Source: Chitinophagaceae bacterium (GTDB lineage Bacteria > Bacteroidota > Bacteroidia > Chitinophagales > Chitinophagaceae). Taken from it: a stretch of 64,000 bases of DNA. Both the position numbers and the translations under genes were made by a program. This document shows positions 43,838-52,350 of this stretch, piece after piece (the stretch's first letter is position 1; each line of letters starts with the position of its first letter). The notes beneath the pieces are model-generated. The model worked only from the letters and a program-made list of their open reading frames with translations. It did not search any database and was not told the DNA's origin. The DNA is taken from the NCBI GenBank assembly GCA_003168265.1, contig PMSV01000012.1:186001-250000 (forward strand), written 5' to 3'.

Positions 43838-46306
43838 CTAGATGAGGCTCTGCAAATGCTGTTCCAGCTCTGTGTCGGACTTAATAATTACATCCCGGGC
43901 CTTGCTTCCCTGATTGGAACCTACGATGCCGGCAGCTTCCAATTGATCCATCAGTCTGCCTGCCCGGTTATAGCCGAGTTTCATCTTCCTTTGCAAAAGT
44001 GAAGTCGATCCGATTTGGCTTGAAACGATCAGCCTTGCCGCATCTTCAAACAAAGCATCTCTGTCACTAAGATCAAATACCTTTCCCTCCAATTCCTTTT
44101 CATCAATATATTCTGGCAACATAAAGGCCTGAGGATAGCCCTGCTGGCTTCCTATAAATTCCGTTATCCGGTCCACCTCAGGTGTGTCTACAAATGCGCA
44201 TTGTAAACGGGCTATTTCCCCATTATAACTGATCAACATATCTCCCTTACCGATCAACTGTTCTGCTCCGCCCATATCAAGAATGGTGCGGGAATCGATC
44301 TTGGACGAAACCTTAAAGGCAATACGTGCCGGGAAATTGGCCTTGATGGTACCCGTGATAATATTCACCGAGGGGCGCTGTGTGGCAATGATCAAATGTA
44401 TTCCCACAGCCCTGGCAAGCTGTGCCAGGCGCGCGATAGGCAACTCAATCTCCTTGCCAGCAGTCATGATCAGGTCGGCAAACTCATCGATTACCAGGAC
44501 AATAAAGGGCAAATACTGATGTCCTTTCTGCGGATTGAGTTTTCTCTTGATGAATTTGTCATTGTATTCCTTAATATTCCGGGCGCCTGCTTCCTTCAGC
44601 AAATCATATCGGTTATCCATTTCAATGCAAAGGGCATTCAGGCTATGGACCACTTTCTTCGTATCCGTAATGATTGGTTCTTCCTCCCCTGGCAGTTTAG
44701 CCAAAAAATGTTTTTCGATGGTACGGTAAAGACTGAGCTCCACTTTTTTGGGGTCTACCAGCACCAGTTTGAGCTGAGAGGGGTGTTTTTTGTACAACAA
44801 GGATACGAGAATGGCATTTACCCCGACTGACTTGCCTTGCCCCGTGGCCCCAGCCATCAGCAAATGAGGCATGGAAGCAAGGTCGACGATAAAATGTTCA
44901 TTGTCGATCTTTTTACCAAGGGCAATCGGAAGACTGAAATTATTCTGTCTGAATTTTTCCGATTCCAGGAGGGTACGCATGCTAACAATCGACTTTTTCG
45001 CATTCGGGACTTCAATTCCGATCGTGCCTTTTCCGGGAATAGGAGCGATAATGCGTATCCCTAACGCTGCCAGGCTAAGTGCGATATCATCCTCAAGGTT
45101 CTTTATACGGGAGATCCGGATCCCTGCCGCCGGAACGATCTCGTAAAGAGTCACCGTTGGGCCCACAGTCGCACTGATCTTTTGAATATCGATATCATAG
45201 TTCTTCAGGGTATTGATGATCTGATTCTTATTCCCCTCCAATTCCACAGCGTCCTGGATGATCTTATCGCTACCATGCGATTCCAGTAATTCCAGGGAGG
45301 GGTATTTGTAATTTTGAAGATCCAGGGTCGGCTCATAATCTGTTAAGAGAGTATTCCTTGTCTTTACCGAAGCCTCCGGATTTTCCGCCTCTTTAAGCGA
45401 TTCTGTTTTCTTGATTTCCAAATCCAGGTCAGGTATGACTGTCCTTGGCTTATTATTTTTTCCGGAAGGTTTTTTGATTTCCTCTTCATCCTGTGTCCAA
45501 TGTGTTCCTTCCATAAATTCCTTTACGGGCAGAGCTTCTTCTTTTTCAATAAGCAGCATCGGTGCCGCCCCAATTTGAATATTATCTCCATCCACAGGTT
45601 CAAAAGACTGGTCTACAAAGAGCTTTGGACCATCTATTACGGCTTCAGGCATCACAGTCTCCTCAGCAGATTGATTTTGTTTCTTAAGATTCGGCACTCT
45701 GAAAACCGGATTAAAGCGCCAAATAATATAGGCCAGCCCTGCGATGATCAGTACTGCCGCTGTACCCAGCCAGCCTAGTATCTTAGTCAGCCAATCGCTG
45801 ATCAGCATCCCCACTCCACCGCCCCAGGGAAATGGATTGCCTTTTGTAAAAAATGCCAATGCTACGCTGAAAAAAAGCAATCCCGAAACTACATAGCGGA
45901 TATTTCGTCCTATCGAGAACATTTTTCTTTTAAAAAGAAGATTCGCTCCAAGGATGAAAAAAAAGGAACAGAAAAAAAACGAAGCCAGGCCGAATCCGTT
46001 AAAGAAAAAACGGTGAGAGATATATGCTCCCAAATTCCCTAACAGGTTTTCTGCCTTAAGTTTTTCGGATGGAAGCAGGGCTGACGCCCCTTCCCTTGCC
46101 AATGGCTGATCCGTCTTCCAGGTGAATAGGTAAGAAGCAAAGGAAAGAAATAAGAATAAAGCCAGTAGGATCGAAAGCGCGCCGACAATTTTATATGTGC
46201 GCTCATCCCGAATAATTTGTTTCAGAGTAATCCGCTCCTGTGGATCGGGTTTTAATTTGGCAGATTCAGAAGATTTTTTCTTTTTAGTTTTTTTCGGGCT
46301 CGCCAT
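43838..46306 (-). CDS. ftsK: DNA translocase FtsK
   Basis: An 822-residue DNA pump for chromosome segregation at the septum. Four membrane helices occupy residues about 35-200. An acidic and Lys-rich linker runs to about 340, followed by the RecA-like motor with Walker A GATGQGKSVGVNAIL (near 480) and Walker B FIVLVIDEFADLI. The C-terminal gamma domain that reads polar KOPS sites is present (LLQRKMKLGYNRAGRLMDQL). The ATG at 46306 is only 5 bp from a perfect -7 box, so the mRNA is probably leaderless or almost so. Confidence 0.95.
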   Translation of the reverse strand: MASPKKTKKKKSSESAKLKPDPQERITLKQIIRDERTYKIVGALSILLALFLFLSFASYLFTWKTDQPLAREGASALLPSEKLKAENLLGNLGAYISHRFFFNGFGLASFFFCSFFFILGANLLFKRKMFSIGRNIRYVVSGLLFFSVALAFFTKGNPFPWGGGVGMLISDWLTKILGWLGTAAVLIIAGLAYIIWRFNPVFRVPNLKKQNQSAEETVMPEAVIDGPKLFVDQSFEPVDGDNIQIGAAPMLLIEKEEALPVKEFMEGTHWTQDEEEIKKPSGKNNKPRTVIPDLDLEIKKTESLKEAENPEASVKTRNTLLTDYEPTLDLQNYKYPSLELLESHGSDKIIQDAVELEGNKNQIINTLKNYDIDIQKISATVGPTVTLYEIVPAAGIRISRIKNLEDDIALSLAALGIRIIAPIPGKGTIGIEVPNAKKSIVSMRTLLESEKFRQNNFSLPIALGKKIDNEHFIVDLASMPHLLMAGATGQGKSVGVNAILVSLLYKKHPSQLKLVLVDPKKVELSLYRTIEKHFLAKLPGEEEPIITDTKKVVHSLNALCIEMDNRYDLLKEAGARNIKEYNDKFIKRKLNPQKGHQYLPFIVLVIDEFADLIMTAGKEIELPIARLAQLARAVGIHLIIATQRPSVNIITGTIKANFPARIAFKVSSKIDSRTILDMGGAEQLIGKGDMLISYNGEIARLQCAFVDTPEVDRITEFIGSQQGYPQAFMLPEYIDEKELEGKVFDLSDRDALFEDAARLIVSSQIGSTSLLQRKMKLGYNRAGRLMDQLEAAGIVGSNQGSKARDVIIKSDTELEQHLQSLI

Positions 46307-46311
46307 GCCTG

Positions 46312-46319
46312 CAAATATA
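46312..46319 (-). promoter_or_regulatory. -7 element (TATATTTG) of ftsK
   Basis: Exact minus-strand match ending 5 bp before the ATG at 46306. The predicted start leaves a leader of about 2 nt. No -33 TTTG is at the right distance. Confidence 0.5.
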
Positions 46320-46345
46320 GTAATACCGCCGAATGCTTCGGATCC

Positions 46346-46747
46346 CTAACCAATCTCTTTTTTACGAGCTGCAGCAAAAAAGAGAAGCAACCATCCTGCA
46401 ATGAACAATAACCCGCCGATAGGTGTCAAAATCCCAAAAAGGCTAATAAGAGAACTATTATCCATCAAACGAAGAAAAGTGAGCACATAGAGCGAACCGC
46501 TGAATAAGAGGATACCTGCCAAAAGGCATCGCCCGCTCCAACAGACAAGTTTTTTCGGGAAAGAATTAAAGGAAATTCCAATAAAAAGCAGGGCCAGTGC
46601 ATGATAAAACTGGTAACGCACCCCGGTTTCAAATACGGCTGCCGAATCAGGCGGAAGCAATTCCCTCAGCTTATGTGCTCCAAAAGCCCCAAGTGCCACC
46701 GACAAAGCGCCCAGCAAAGCTGCCGAGGAAACAAAAAATCTATTCAT
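46346..46747 (-). CDS. DUF423 small membrane protein
   Basis: A 133-residue protein with four membrane helices. DUF423 marks are LGALSVALGAFGAHKLRELL and ETGVRYQFYHALALLFIG, then GSLYVLTF and ILTPIGGLLFIAGWLLL. Its function is unknown in all organisms I know of. The start overlaps the aroK stop by 8 bp, so it is translationally coupled in the gcdH-aroK run. Confidence 0.9.
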   Translation of the reverse strand: MNRFFVSSAALLGALSVALGAFGAHKLRELLPPDSAAVFETGVRYQFYHALALLFIGISFNSFPKKLVCWSGRCLLAGILLFSGSLYVLTFLRLMDNSSLISLFGILTPIGGLLFIAGWLLLFFAAARKKEIG

Positions 46748-47246
46748 TTTTCAGTATTTCAATAAATGAATGCAAACTCGCATTTTGTTCGTCAACTGTC
46801 CAGTCTGCCTGTTCATAATACATTTTCCTTTCCCCTAATTTGCGGTTTATAAAGGCTTTCAATTCTGCATCTCCGATGGCGCTGATCAAAGGTCTGCTCT
46901 TGCGCTCCTTCAACAGCCTCTCTTTCAGAACATCAATCGAAGTGTTCAGCCAGATTACTCTTCCACTCTTTTTCATATGAATTATATTGTTGAAATAGCA
47001 TGGAGTGCCCCCGCCACAGGAGATTACAAAGTCGGTATTCTCCCTTGTCAACAGCTCAAGTTTTTCTTTTTCCTTATACCGGAAATATTCCTCTCCCTGC
47101 TGTGAAAAAATATCAGCAATCAGTTTCTTTTCGGATTCAACGATTGCCGAATCCAGGTCAAAAAAAGGAATCCCATAATGCTCAGAGAGCAGCCTGCCCC
47201 AATGCGTTTTCCCTGAACCCATAAAACCAATTAAGAATAATTTCAT
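46740..47246 (-). CDS. aroK: shikimate kinase
   Basis: Phosphorylates shikimate in the aromatic pathway. The 168-residue protein begins MKLFLIGFMGSGKTHWGRLL with Walker A at 9-14. Next come FFDLDSAIVESEKK (shikimate/Mg Asp), ISCGGGTPCYFNN and the lid LKERKSRPLI. I use the ATG at 47246. An in-frame TTG at 47270 would add eight residues. It is 10 bp behind gcdH and overlaps DUF423. Confidence 0.93.
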   Translation of the reverse strand: MKLFLIGFMGSGKTHWGRLLSEHYGIPFFDLDSAIVESEKKLIADIFSQQGEEYFRYKEKEKLELLTRENTDFVISCGGGTPCYFNNIIHMKKSGRVIWLNTSIDVLKERLLKERKSRPLISAIGDAELKAFINRKLGERKMYYEQADWTVDEQNASLHSFIEILKNE

Positions 47247-47256
47247 TTTATACTGT

Positions 47257-48441
47257 CTATTTAAAAGCATTCAAGCCCGTCAGATCCATTCCCGTTATCA
47301 GTAAATGAATATCATGTGTGCCTTCATAAGTGATAACGCTCTCCAGGTTCATCATATGCCGCATCACCGGGTACTCTCCGGTGATTCCCATTCCACCCAG
47401 CATCTGCCTTGCCTCTCTGGCAATCATGGAAGCTATCTCACAGCCGTTTCTCTTAGCCATGGAGACCTGTGCCGGGGTCGCCCTGCCCTCATTCATAAGC
47501 ACCCCAAGGCGCCAGTTCAAAAGCTGGGCCTTCGTGATCTCCGTGATCATTTCCGCCAATTTTTTCTGTTGCAACTGAAAGCCGCCAATCGCCTTACCGA
47601 ACTGTTCTCTTTCCATGCTATACCTCAGAGCAGTATCATAACAATCCATGGCAGCCCCGATGGTCCCCCAGGCAATTCCATATCTTGCTTTGGTTAGACA
47701 ACTTAGGGGGCCCTTCAGGCCCTTTACTCCAGGCAGTATATTTGATTTTGGAACCCTTACATTGTCAAAGACCAGTTCCCCCGTAGCTGAAGCACGCAAG
47801 CTCCACTTGCCATGCGTTGTAGGCGTACTAAAACCCTCCATCCCCCTTTCCAGGATCAGGCCGCGTATTTCCCCCTGCTCGTCTCTAGCCCAAACGACCG
47901 CAATCTTCGAAAAAGGTGCATTGCTGATCCACATTTTGCTTCCATTTAAGATAACTTGGTCCCCGTCCTCAGTAAAACGGGACAACATATTCGAAGGGTC
48001 GGAACCATGATTGGGTTCCGTCAGGCCGAAACAGCCAAGCCATTCTCCGCTTGCCAGCCTGGGCAAATATTTTTTACGTTGCTCCTCGCTGCCAAATTGA
48101 TAAATTGGGAACATAACAAGGGAACCCTGAACCGAAGCCGTAGAACGCACGCCGCTGTCCCCCCTTTCCAATTCCTGCATCATCAGGCCATAACTGATAT
48201 AATCCAGTCCCCCTCCCCCATATTCGCTTGGGATCGTGGGTCCAAAACAGCCTAATTCTCCTAACTGGCTCACAATTTGTTCAGGAAAAAGGGCTTTTTG
48301 GGCATAATCTTCAATGATCGGAGAAATCTCCTTTTTTACATAGGATCTAACGGATTCTCTGACAAGCTTTTGCTCCTCAGTCAGCAATTCATCCAACTGA
48401 AAATAATCCGGGCTTTTGAACTGATCTGTTTTTGATGCCAT
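47257..48441 (-). CDS. gcdH: glutaryl-CoA dehydrogenase
   Basis: An acyl-CoA dehydrogenase that oxidises and decarboxylates glutaryl-CoA to crotonyl-CoA in lysine and tryptophan breakdown. The 394-residue protein shows RSTASVQGSLVMFPIYQFG with the substrate-carboxylate Arg, FGLTEPNHGSDPSNM, LNGSKMWISNAPFS, and the catalytic-Glu block VITYEGTHDIHLLITGMDLTG that is typical of GCDH. The ATG at 48441 is chosen over an in-frame TTG at 48465. It starts the gcdH-aroK-DUF423 run, from a promoter overlapping a divergent one. Confidence 0.9.
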   Translation of the reverse strand: MASKTDQFKSPDYFQLDELLTEEQKLVRESVRSYVKKEISPIIEDYAQKALFPEQIVSQLGELGCFGPTIPSEYGGGGLDYISYGLMMQELERGDSGVRSTASVQGSLVMFPIYQFGSEEQRKKYLPRLASGEWLGCFGLTEPNHGSDPSNMLSRFTEDGDQVILNGSKMWISNAPFSKIAVVWARDEQGEIRGLILERGMEGFSTPTTHGKWSLRASATGELVFDNVRVPKSNILPGVKGLKGPLSCLTKARYGIAWGTIGAAMDCYDTALRYSMEREQFGKAIGGFQLQQKKLAEMITEITKAQLLNWRLGVLMNEGRATPAQVSMAKRNGCEIASMIAREARQMLGGMGITGEYPVMRHMMNLESVITYEGTHDIHLLITGMDLTGLNAFK

Positions 48442-48452
48442 GACAATCGTTT

Positions 48453-48470
48453 TACATTTGCGCAAATTTA
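48453..48470. promoter_or_regulatory. back-to-back -7 elements between gcdH and the ECF sigma gene
   Basis: Plus strand TACATTTG (48453-48460) and minus strand TAAATTTG (48463-48470) are separated by only two bases. Their G ends form ATTTGCGCAAAT, a 12-bp perfect palindrome. The minus box serves gcdH 21 bp away. The plus box would give the sigma gene a leader of about 110 nt. Confidence 0.5.
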
Positions 48471-48573
48471 AGACATTGCCATTTGTTACCCGATTGCCGG
48501 GAATTCAACACTTTTTTTTACTTATATGCAACATCCATTTAAAGACCTTGTCCTTTAGATACATAACACTAAA

Positions 48574-49140
48574 ATGCAGGCAATTTTGGAATTAACTGCT
48601 CCGATACTACACGACGAACTGGTTGAACAATGTAAAAGAGGCGACGCTAAGAGTTTTTCCGCCCTTTACGAAAAATATTCCAGGGCAATGTACAATACGA
48701 GTCTGCGTATAGTGAACCATACGGGTGATGCTGAGGATATCCTTCAGGAAGCCTTTTTAGATGCCTTTACCGGGATTCACAGTTTTCAGTACAAATCGAC
48801 TTTTGGGGCATGGCTAAAAAGGATTGTAATAAACAAATCGATCAACCACCTGAGAAAACAAAAAGCCGTACTAATAGATATAGATAAAACGGTGGCTATC
48901 GAAACACCCAATGCGGAAACATTGGATGAAAAGGATCTGATGCTAAAAGTCCAGGAAATAAAAAAAGCCGTACAGAAACTGCCTAACGGTTATCGGGCTG
49001 TCCTGACACTTTACTTGTTCGAAGGATATGACCACGAAGAGATAGCGGAAATCATGGAAATTTCCCATGCGACAGTAAGAACGCAATACATGAGAGCAAA
49101 ACAAAAATTACTCGTATTATTAAAACAAGGAGGATTATGA
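48574..49140 (+). CDS. ECF-type RNA polymerase sigma factor
   Basis: A 188-residue sigma-70 family protein with region 2 and region 4 only. Region 2 runs ALYEKYSRAMYNTSLRIVNH to HTGDAEDILQEAFLDAF and IHSFQYKSTFGAWLKRIVIN. Region 4 contains LPNGYRAVLTLYLFEGYDHE and the helix-turn-helix EEIAEIMEISHATVRTQYMR. ECF factors direct polymerase to stress or envelope promoters when released from an anti-sigma factor. Its genes overlap a membrane anti-sigma-like gene, which supports that model. Confidence 0.93.
   Translation: MQAILELTAPILHDELVEQCKRGDAKSFSALYEKYSRAMYNTSLRIVNHTGDAEDILQEAFLDAFTGIHSFQYKSTFGAWLKRIVINKSINHLRKQKAVLIDIDKTVAIETPNAETLDEKDLMLKVQEIKKAVQKLPNGYRAVLTLYLFEGYDHEEIAEIMEISHATVRTQYMRAKQKLLVLLKQGGL
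49127..49133 (+). promoter_or_regulatory. strong ribosome binding site before the anti-sigma-like gene
   Basis: AAGGAGG inside the last sigma codons, 8 bp before the ATG at 49142. Strong Shine-Dalgarno sites are uncommon in this window, so it suggests efficient coupled synthesis of the membrane protein with the sigma factor. Confidence 0.7.
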
Positions 49141-49141
49141 A

Positions 49142-49837
49142 ATGAATAGCAGATTAAGCCAATATATAAAGGAACACAGGGATGAGTTCGATGAAGACCT
49201 TCCATCGCCGGGTGTTTGGGAAGAAATCAACAAAAAGCTCCCTTCGGCAGTCCAATCTCAACCTTCGGTCGGCAAAGTCCGTCAAATCGGTTGGTATCTT
49301 GCTGCTGCAGCTATTCTGCTGATCACCCTCGGAACCTGGTTTTTGATGGATAATCCCTTTAAAAGCAATCGGCCTGCCAGCGAGTTGGCCATCGCTCCAA
49401 AGGCTTCTTCCCAAAAGACCCCTCCCAGTCGCGCATCAATCCAGAATACCGACAGCTCCAAATCAATGCAAGCCGTTCCCGATGTCAGGACTGGCACTGA
49501 AAAGGGGACAGATATTGAGCAATTGCAATCGGATGCTCAGCAGGAAATGGTGCACTACGCCAAAATCGTGGAGATAAAACAAAGGGAACTGAAGATATTG
49601 GCAAAGGACGAGCCGCAAGTTTATCAACAATTTTCAGAAGATATTGGCAAACTCGATAGCGTTTACCACAATTTAGAGTTCCATTTATCAAAAAAGCAGA
49701 ACAGTGAGCAGTTACTGGAAGCTATGATTCAAAACCTGCAACTGCAGATGCAGATTCTGAACAAACAACTGCATATTATCAAACAACTCAATCAATCAAA
49801 AAAAGAAGCGTATGAAAAAGCATATCAAACTGTTTAA
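49142..49837 (+). CDS. membrane anti-sigma-like protein with periplasmic coiled coil
   Basis: A 231-residue single-pass protein. Residues 1-45 are cytosolic and carry a short acidic helix (IKEHRDEFDEDLPSPGVWEEIN), the usual sigma-binding end. One membrane helix spans 51-69 (WYLAAAAILLITLGTWFLM). The remaining Ser/Gln-rich linker and long coiled coil (residues about 120-225) are periplasmic. The sequence is not closely like a named anti-sigma family, so the role is inferred from position and topology. It starts 1 bp after the sigma stop and overlaps the next gene by 26 bp. Confidence 0.75.
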   Translation: MNSRLSQYIKEHRDEFDEDLPSPGVWEEINKKLPSAVQSQPSVGKVRQIGWYLAAAAILLITLGTWFLMDNPFKSNRPASELAIAPKASSQKTPPSRASIQNTDSSKSMQAVPDVRTGTEKGTDIEQLQSDAQQEMVHYAKIVEIKQRELKILAKDEPQVYQQFSEDIGKLDSVYHNLEFHLSKKQNSEQLLEAMIQNLQLQMQILNKQLHIIKQLNQSKKEAYEKAYQTV

Positions 49838-50936
49838 CGTAGTTGCGCTGGCCTTCCTGCTGACGATTTCGTCGGTCATGGCTGCCTCTGCGCAAAAAGA
49901 CGATGGGGAAAAAAGAAGGACCATCAGCAAAAGCTATACTGTAGGCAGCGAAGACAAACTCAGTATCGATAACTCTTTCGGAGATGTGGTGATCAATACC
50001 TGGGACAAGAGCGAGTTCAAAATCGATGTTGAAATATTTGCCAAGGCAACCAGTGATGACCTGGCCCAAAAAATGCTCGATCACATGAAAGTGGAGGATT
50101 CGAAGACAGGCAATACGGTAAGTTTTAAAACGGAAATTCATATCAATGGGGGACACCATGACGGTGAAGATGATAAGGATCAGGAAGATGGTGACAATGA
50201 CAATGATAGGAATTCCGGCAAACATCGAAATGGAAACACGGACAATAAACATTTTCATGTAAATTATACAGTTTATATGCCGCAAACCAACCCCCTCGAA
50301 TTAATCAATCAATTCGGGAAAACCACCCTCCCGGATTTTAAGGGGCCTGTTCGGCTCACCAGTAAATTCGGAAGCCTTCGGACCGGCAATCTCGACAATG
50401 TCCAGTCAGTTGATGTGGAATTTGGAAATGCTATTATCGGAGATATCCATAACGGAAAGATCACCCTCAAATACGATGACAAGTCCACGGTTGGCAAATT
50501 GAGCGGCTCAGTGAAAATTGACAATGAATTCACCGATCTGGTGCAGTATAATGTAGGGGACGATATTAATGACTTAAATATCAATGAACAGTTCTCCGAT
50601 ATCAGGGTGGTGGTTTCCAAAGACTTTTCTGCGCATTTCACCATCCATACCAATTTCGGGGACTTCTCCAATCATACGGACTTTTCATTTAGCGACAAAC
50701 CGGAAAACAGCGAAGATGACAATGGAAGCATTCGATTTGACAAAGATTTTTCAGGAATTTCCGGTGCTGGCAAGGCAAATGTCAGGATCAGGACAAATTT
50801 TGGCAATGTAAGCCTGGCCCACAATATCCTGACCAGGGAAGAACTGGATAAGGAAAAAAAGGAAAGAAAAGAACACAAAGAACGAAAAGAGAAAAAGGAA
50901 AAAAAGGAGCAGTCGGAAGACGAGGAATCCAAATAA
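49812..50936 (+). CDS. secreted DUF4097-like repeat protein with His/Asp-rich insert and Lys/Glu tail
   Basis: A 374-residue exported protein (signal MKKHIKLFNVVALAFLLTIS, cleaved near ASAQ). Its body is a right-handed-type beta repeat with recurring NxFG units (SFGDVVINTW, QFGKTTLP, KFGSLRTGN, NFGDFSNH, NFGNVSLA), as in DUF4097 adhesin-like proteins. Residues about 113-149 form an unusual insert rich in Asp, His, Gly and Asn. The last 30 residues are almost only Lys, Glu and Arg. It is the last gene of the sigma operon, overlapping by 26 bp, and may be the sensed or controlled envelope protein. Confidence 0.72.
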   Translation: MKKHIKLFNVVALAFLLTISSVMAASAQKDDGEKRRTISKSYTVGSEDKLSIDNSFGDVVINTWDKSEFKIDVEIFAKATSDDLAQKMLDHMKVEDSKTGNTVSFKTEIHINGGHHDGEDDKDQEDGDNDNDRNSGKHRNGNTDNKHFHVNYTVYMPQTNPLELINQFGKTTLPDFKGPVRLTSKFGSLRTGNLDNVQSVDVEFGNAIIGDIHNGKITLKYDDKSTVGKLSGSVKIDNEFTDLVQYNVGDDINDLNINEQFSDIRVVVSKDFSAHFTIHTNFGDFSNHTDFSFSDKPENSEDDNGSIRFDKDFSGISGAGKANVRIRTNFGNVSLAHNILTREELDKEKKERKEHKERKEKKEKKEQSEDEESK

Positions 50937-50983
50937 ATCAACTATACACTCTTTCATCGAATCTGTAATTTATTTGCACGAAA

Positions 50984-51015
50984 CAGGCAACCAAATTAAC
51001 TTGGCTGCCTGTTTT
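50984..51015 (+). terminator. intrinsic terminator after the sigma operon
   Basis: CAGGCA-CCAA pairs with TTGG-TGCCTG across one mismatch, around ATTAAC, followed by TTTTCTTT. It ends 7 bp before the kynU ATG, so it doubles as the kynU 5' end. A weak TTTATTTG lies just upstream. Confidence 0.75.
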
Positions 51016-51021
51016 CTTTAT

Positions 51022-52290
51022 ATGAACAATAACGGCATGGAAGCAACTCTAACCTTCGCGCAGGGGCTCGATCTCCAGGACCCTCTGAACGAAATGCGTA
51101 AGGATTTCTATTTCCCGAAGCATGGCAGCGGTGAAGCCATATACTTTTGCGGCAATTCCCTGGGCCTTCAGCCTAAAAATACCCAGGCCTGCATTGAGCA
51201 GGAACTAAAAGATTGGAGAGAATTAGGAGTGGGAGGATACCTTCATGGAAAAAACCCCTGGTTATACTACCAGCATGGATTTGCAGAGCAAATGTCCAGG
51301 ATCGCGGGATGCGAGACCCATGAAGTAACGGTCATGAATACCCTGACCGTCAACCTCCACTTGATGTTGCTTTCTTTCTATAATCCGGAAGACAGAAAAC
51401 ACAAGATTCTGATGGAAAAGGGGGCATTCCCCTCTGACCAGTATGCGGTGGAGACCCAGATCAGGTTTCATGGCTTTGATCCGGAAGAGGCCATTATTGA
51501 AGTCGGTCCGGGAGAAGGCAAAAAAATCATCGAAGAAGAGGAGATTATTGAAGCCATAGAGAAAAATAAAGATTCGCTTAGTCTGGTCCTGCTGGGTGGG
51601 ATAAACTATTATAGCGGGCAACTATTCGATATGCGAACGATAACTGAAGAAGCTCATCGCTGCGGCGTTGTTATTGGATTTGATCTGGCCCATGCGATGG
51701 GAAATGCTCCTCTTGATTTGCATGAATGGAATATCGATTTTGCGGTCTGGTGTTCATACAAATACCTAAACGGCGGCCCGGGTGCAGTTGGCGGCCTCTT
51801 TGTACATGAACGCCATGCCAGGAACATCAATCATCCCAGAATGGGCGGCTGGTGGGGCAACCAGGAATCTCTCCGGTTTCAAATGGAGAAAGGGTTTATT
51901 CCGAAGGCGGATGCAAGTGGTTGGAATATCAGTACGGCCCAGGTATTCAATATGGTTTCTTTAAAAGCCTCCCTCGAATTATTCGAAAAAACAGGCATGG
52001 TGCAGTTAAGGGCAAAAAGCGAACTGCTGACCGGCTACCTGGAATTCCTGTTAGGCGACATTTCCCATCTCTCCTTTGAAATCATCACCCCTGCTCAATT
52101 CCATAGACGGGGAGCCCAACTCTCCTTATTTTTCCGGGAAAAGGGAAAACAAATTCATGAGGCCATGACCGCGGCGGGGATCGTTGTGGATTACCGCGAA
52201 CCCGGAGTCATCCGCGTAGCACCGGCTCCCATTTACAATTCGTTTGAAGACCTTTACCGCTTCTATGAAATATTAAAGACTATCCTGTAG
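51022..52290 (+). CDS. kynU: kynureninase
   Basis: A PLP enzyme that cleaves kynurenine to anthranilate and alanine. The 422-residue protein shows YFCGNSLGLQPKNTQACIEQ, MNTLTVNLHLMLLSFY, and the PLP-lysine SYKYLNGGPGAVGGLFVHER (Lys near 246). It continues with HPRMGGWWGNQES and ends YREPGVIRVAPAPIYNSFEDLYRF. The ATG at 51022 is used; 51037 is also good. Upstream frame includes the terminator and is not coding. No tryptophan dioxygenase or kynurenine hydroxylase is in the window. A symporter gene follows. Confidence 0.92.
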   Translation: MNNNGMEATLTFAQGLDLQDPLNEMRKDFYFPKHGSGEAIYFCGNSLGLQPKNTQACIEQELKDWRELGVGGYLHGKNPWLYYQHGFAEQMSRIAGCETHEVTVMNTLTVNLHLMLLSFYNPEDRKHKILMEKGAFPSDQYAVETQIRFHGFDPEEAIIEVGPGEGKKIIEEEEIIEAIEKNKDSLSLVLLGGINYYSGQLFDMRTITEEAHRCGVVIGFDLAHAMGNAPLDLHEWNIDFAVWCSYKYLNGGPGAVGGLFVHERHARNINHPRMGGWWGNQESLRFQMEKGFIPKADASGWNISTAQVFNMVSLKASLELFEKTGMVQLRAKSELLTGYLEFLLGDISHLSFEIITPAQFHRRGAQLSLFFREKGKQIHEAMTAAGIVVDYREPGVIRVAPAPIYNSFEDLYRFYEILKTIL

Positions 52291-52350
52291 AGAGATTTGC
52301 CAACTTCACATAAACCGTATATTGCAATATCGGTCAACCAGTCCCTCTCA

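Noticed and set aside
50974-51021. N-terminal extension of kynureninase upstream of 51022
   Set aside because: It reads through the terminator stem of the previous operon and lacks similarity to the family start.
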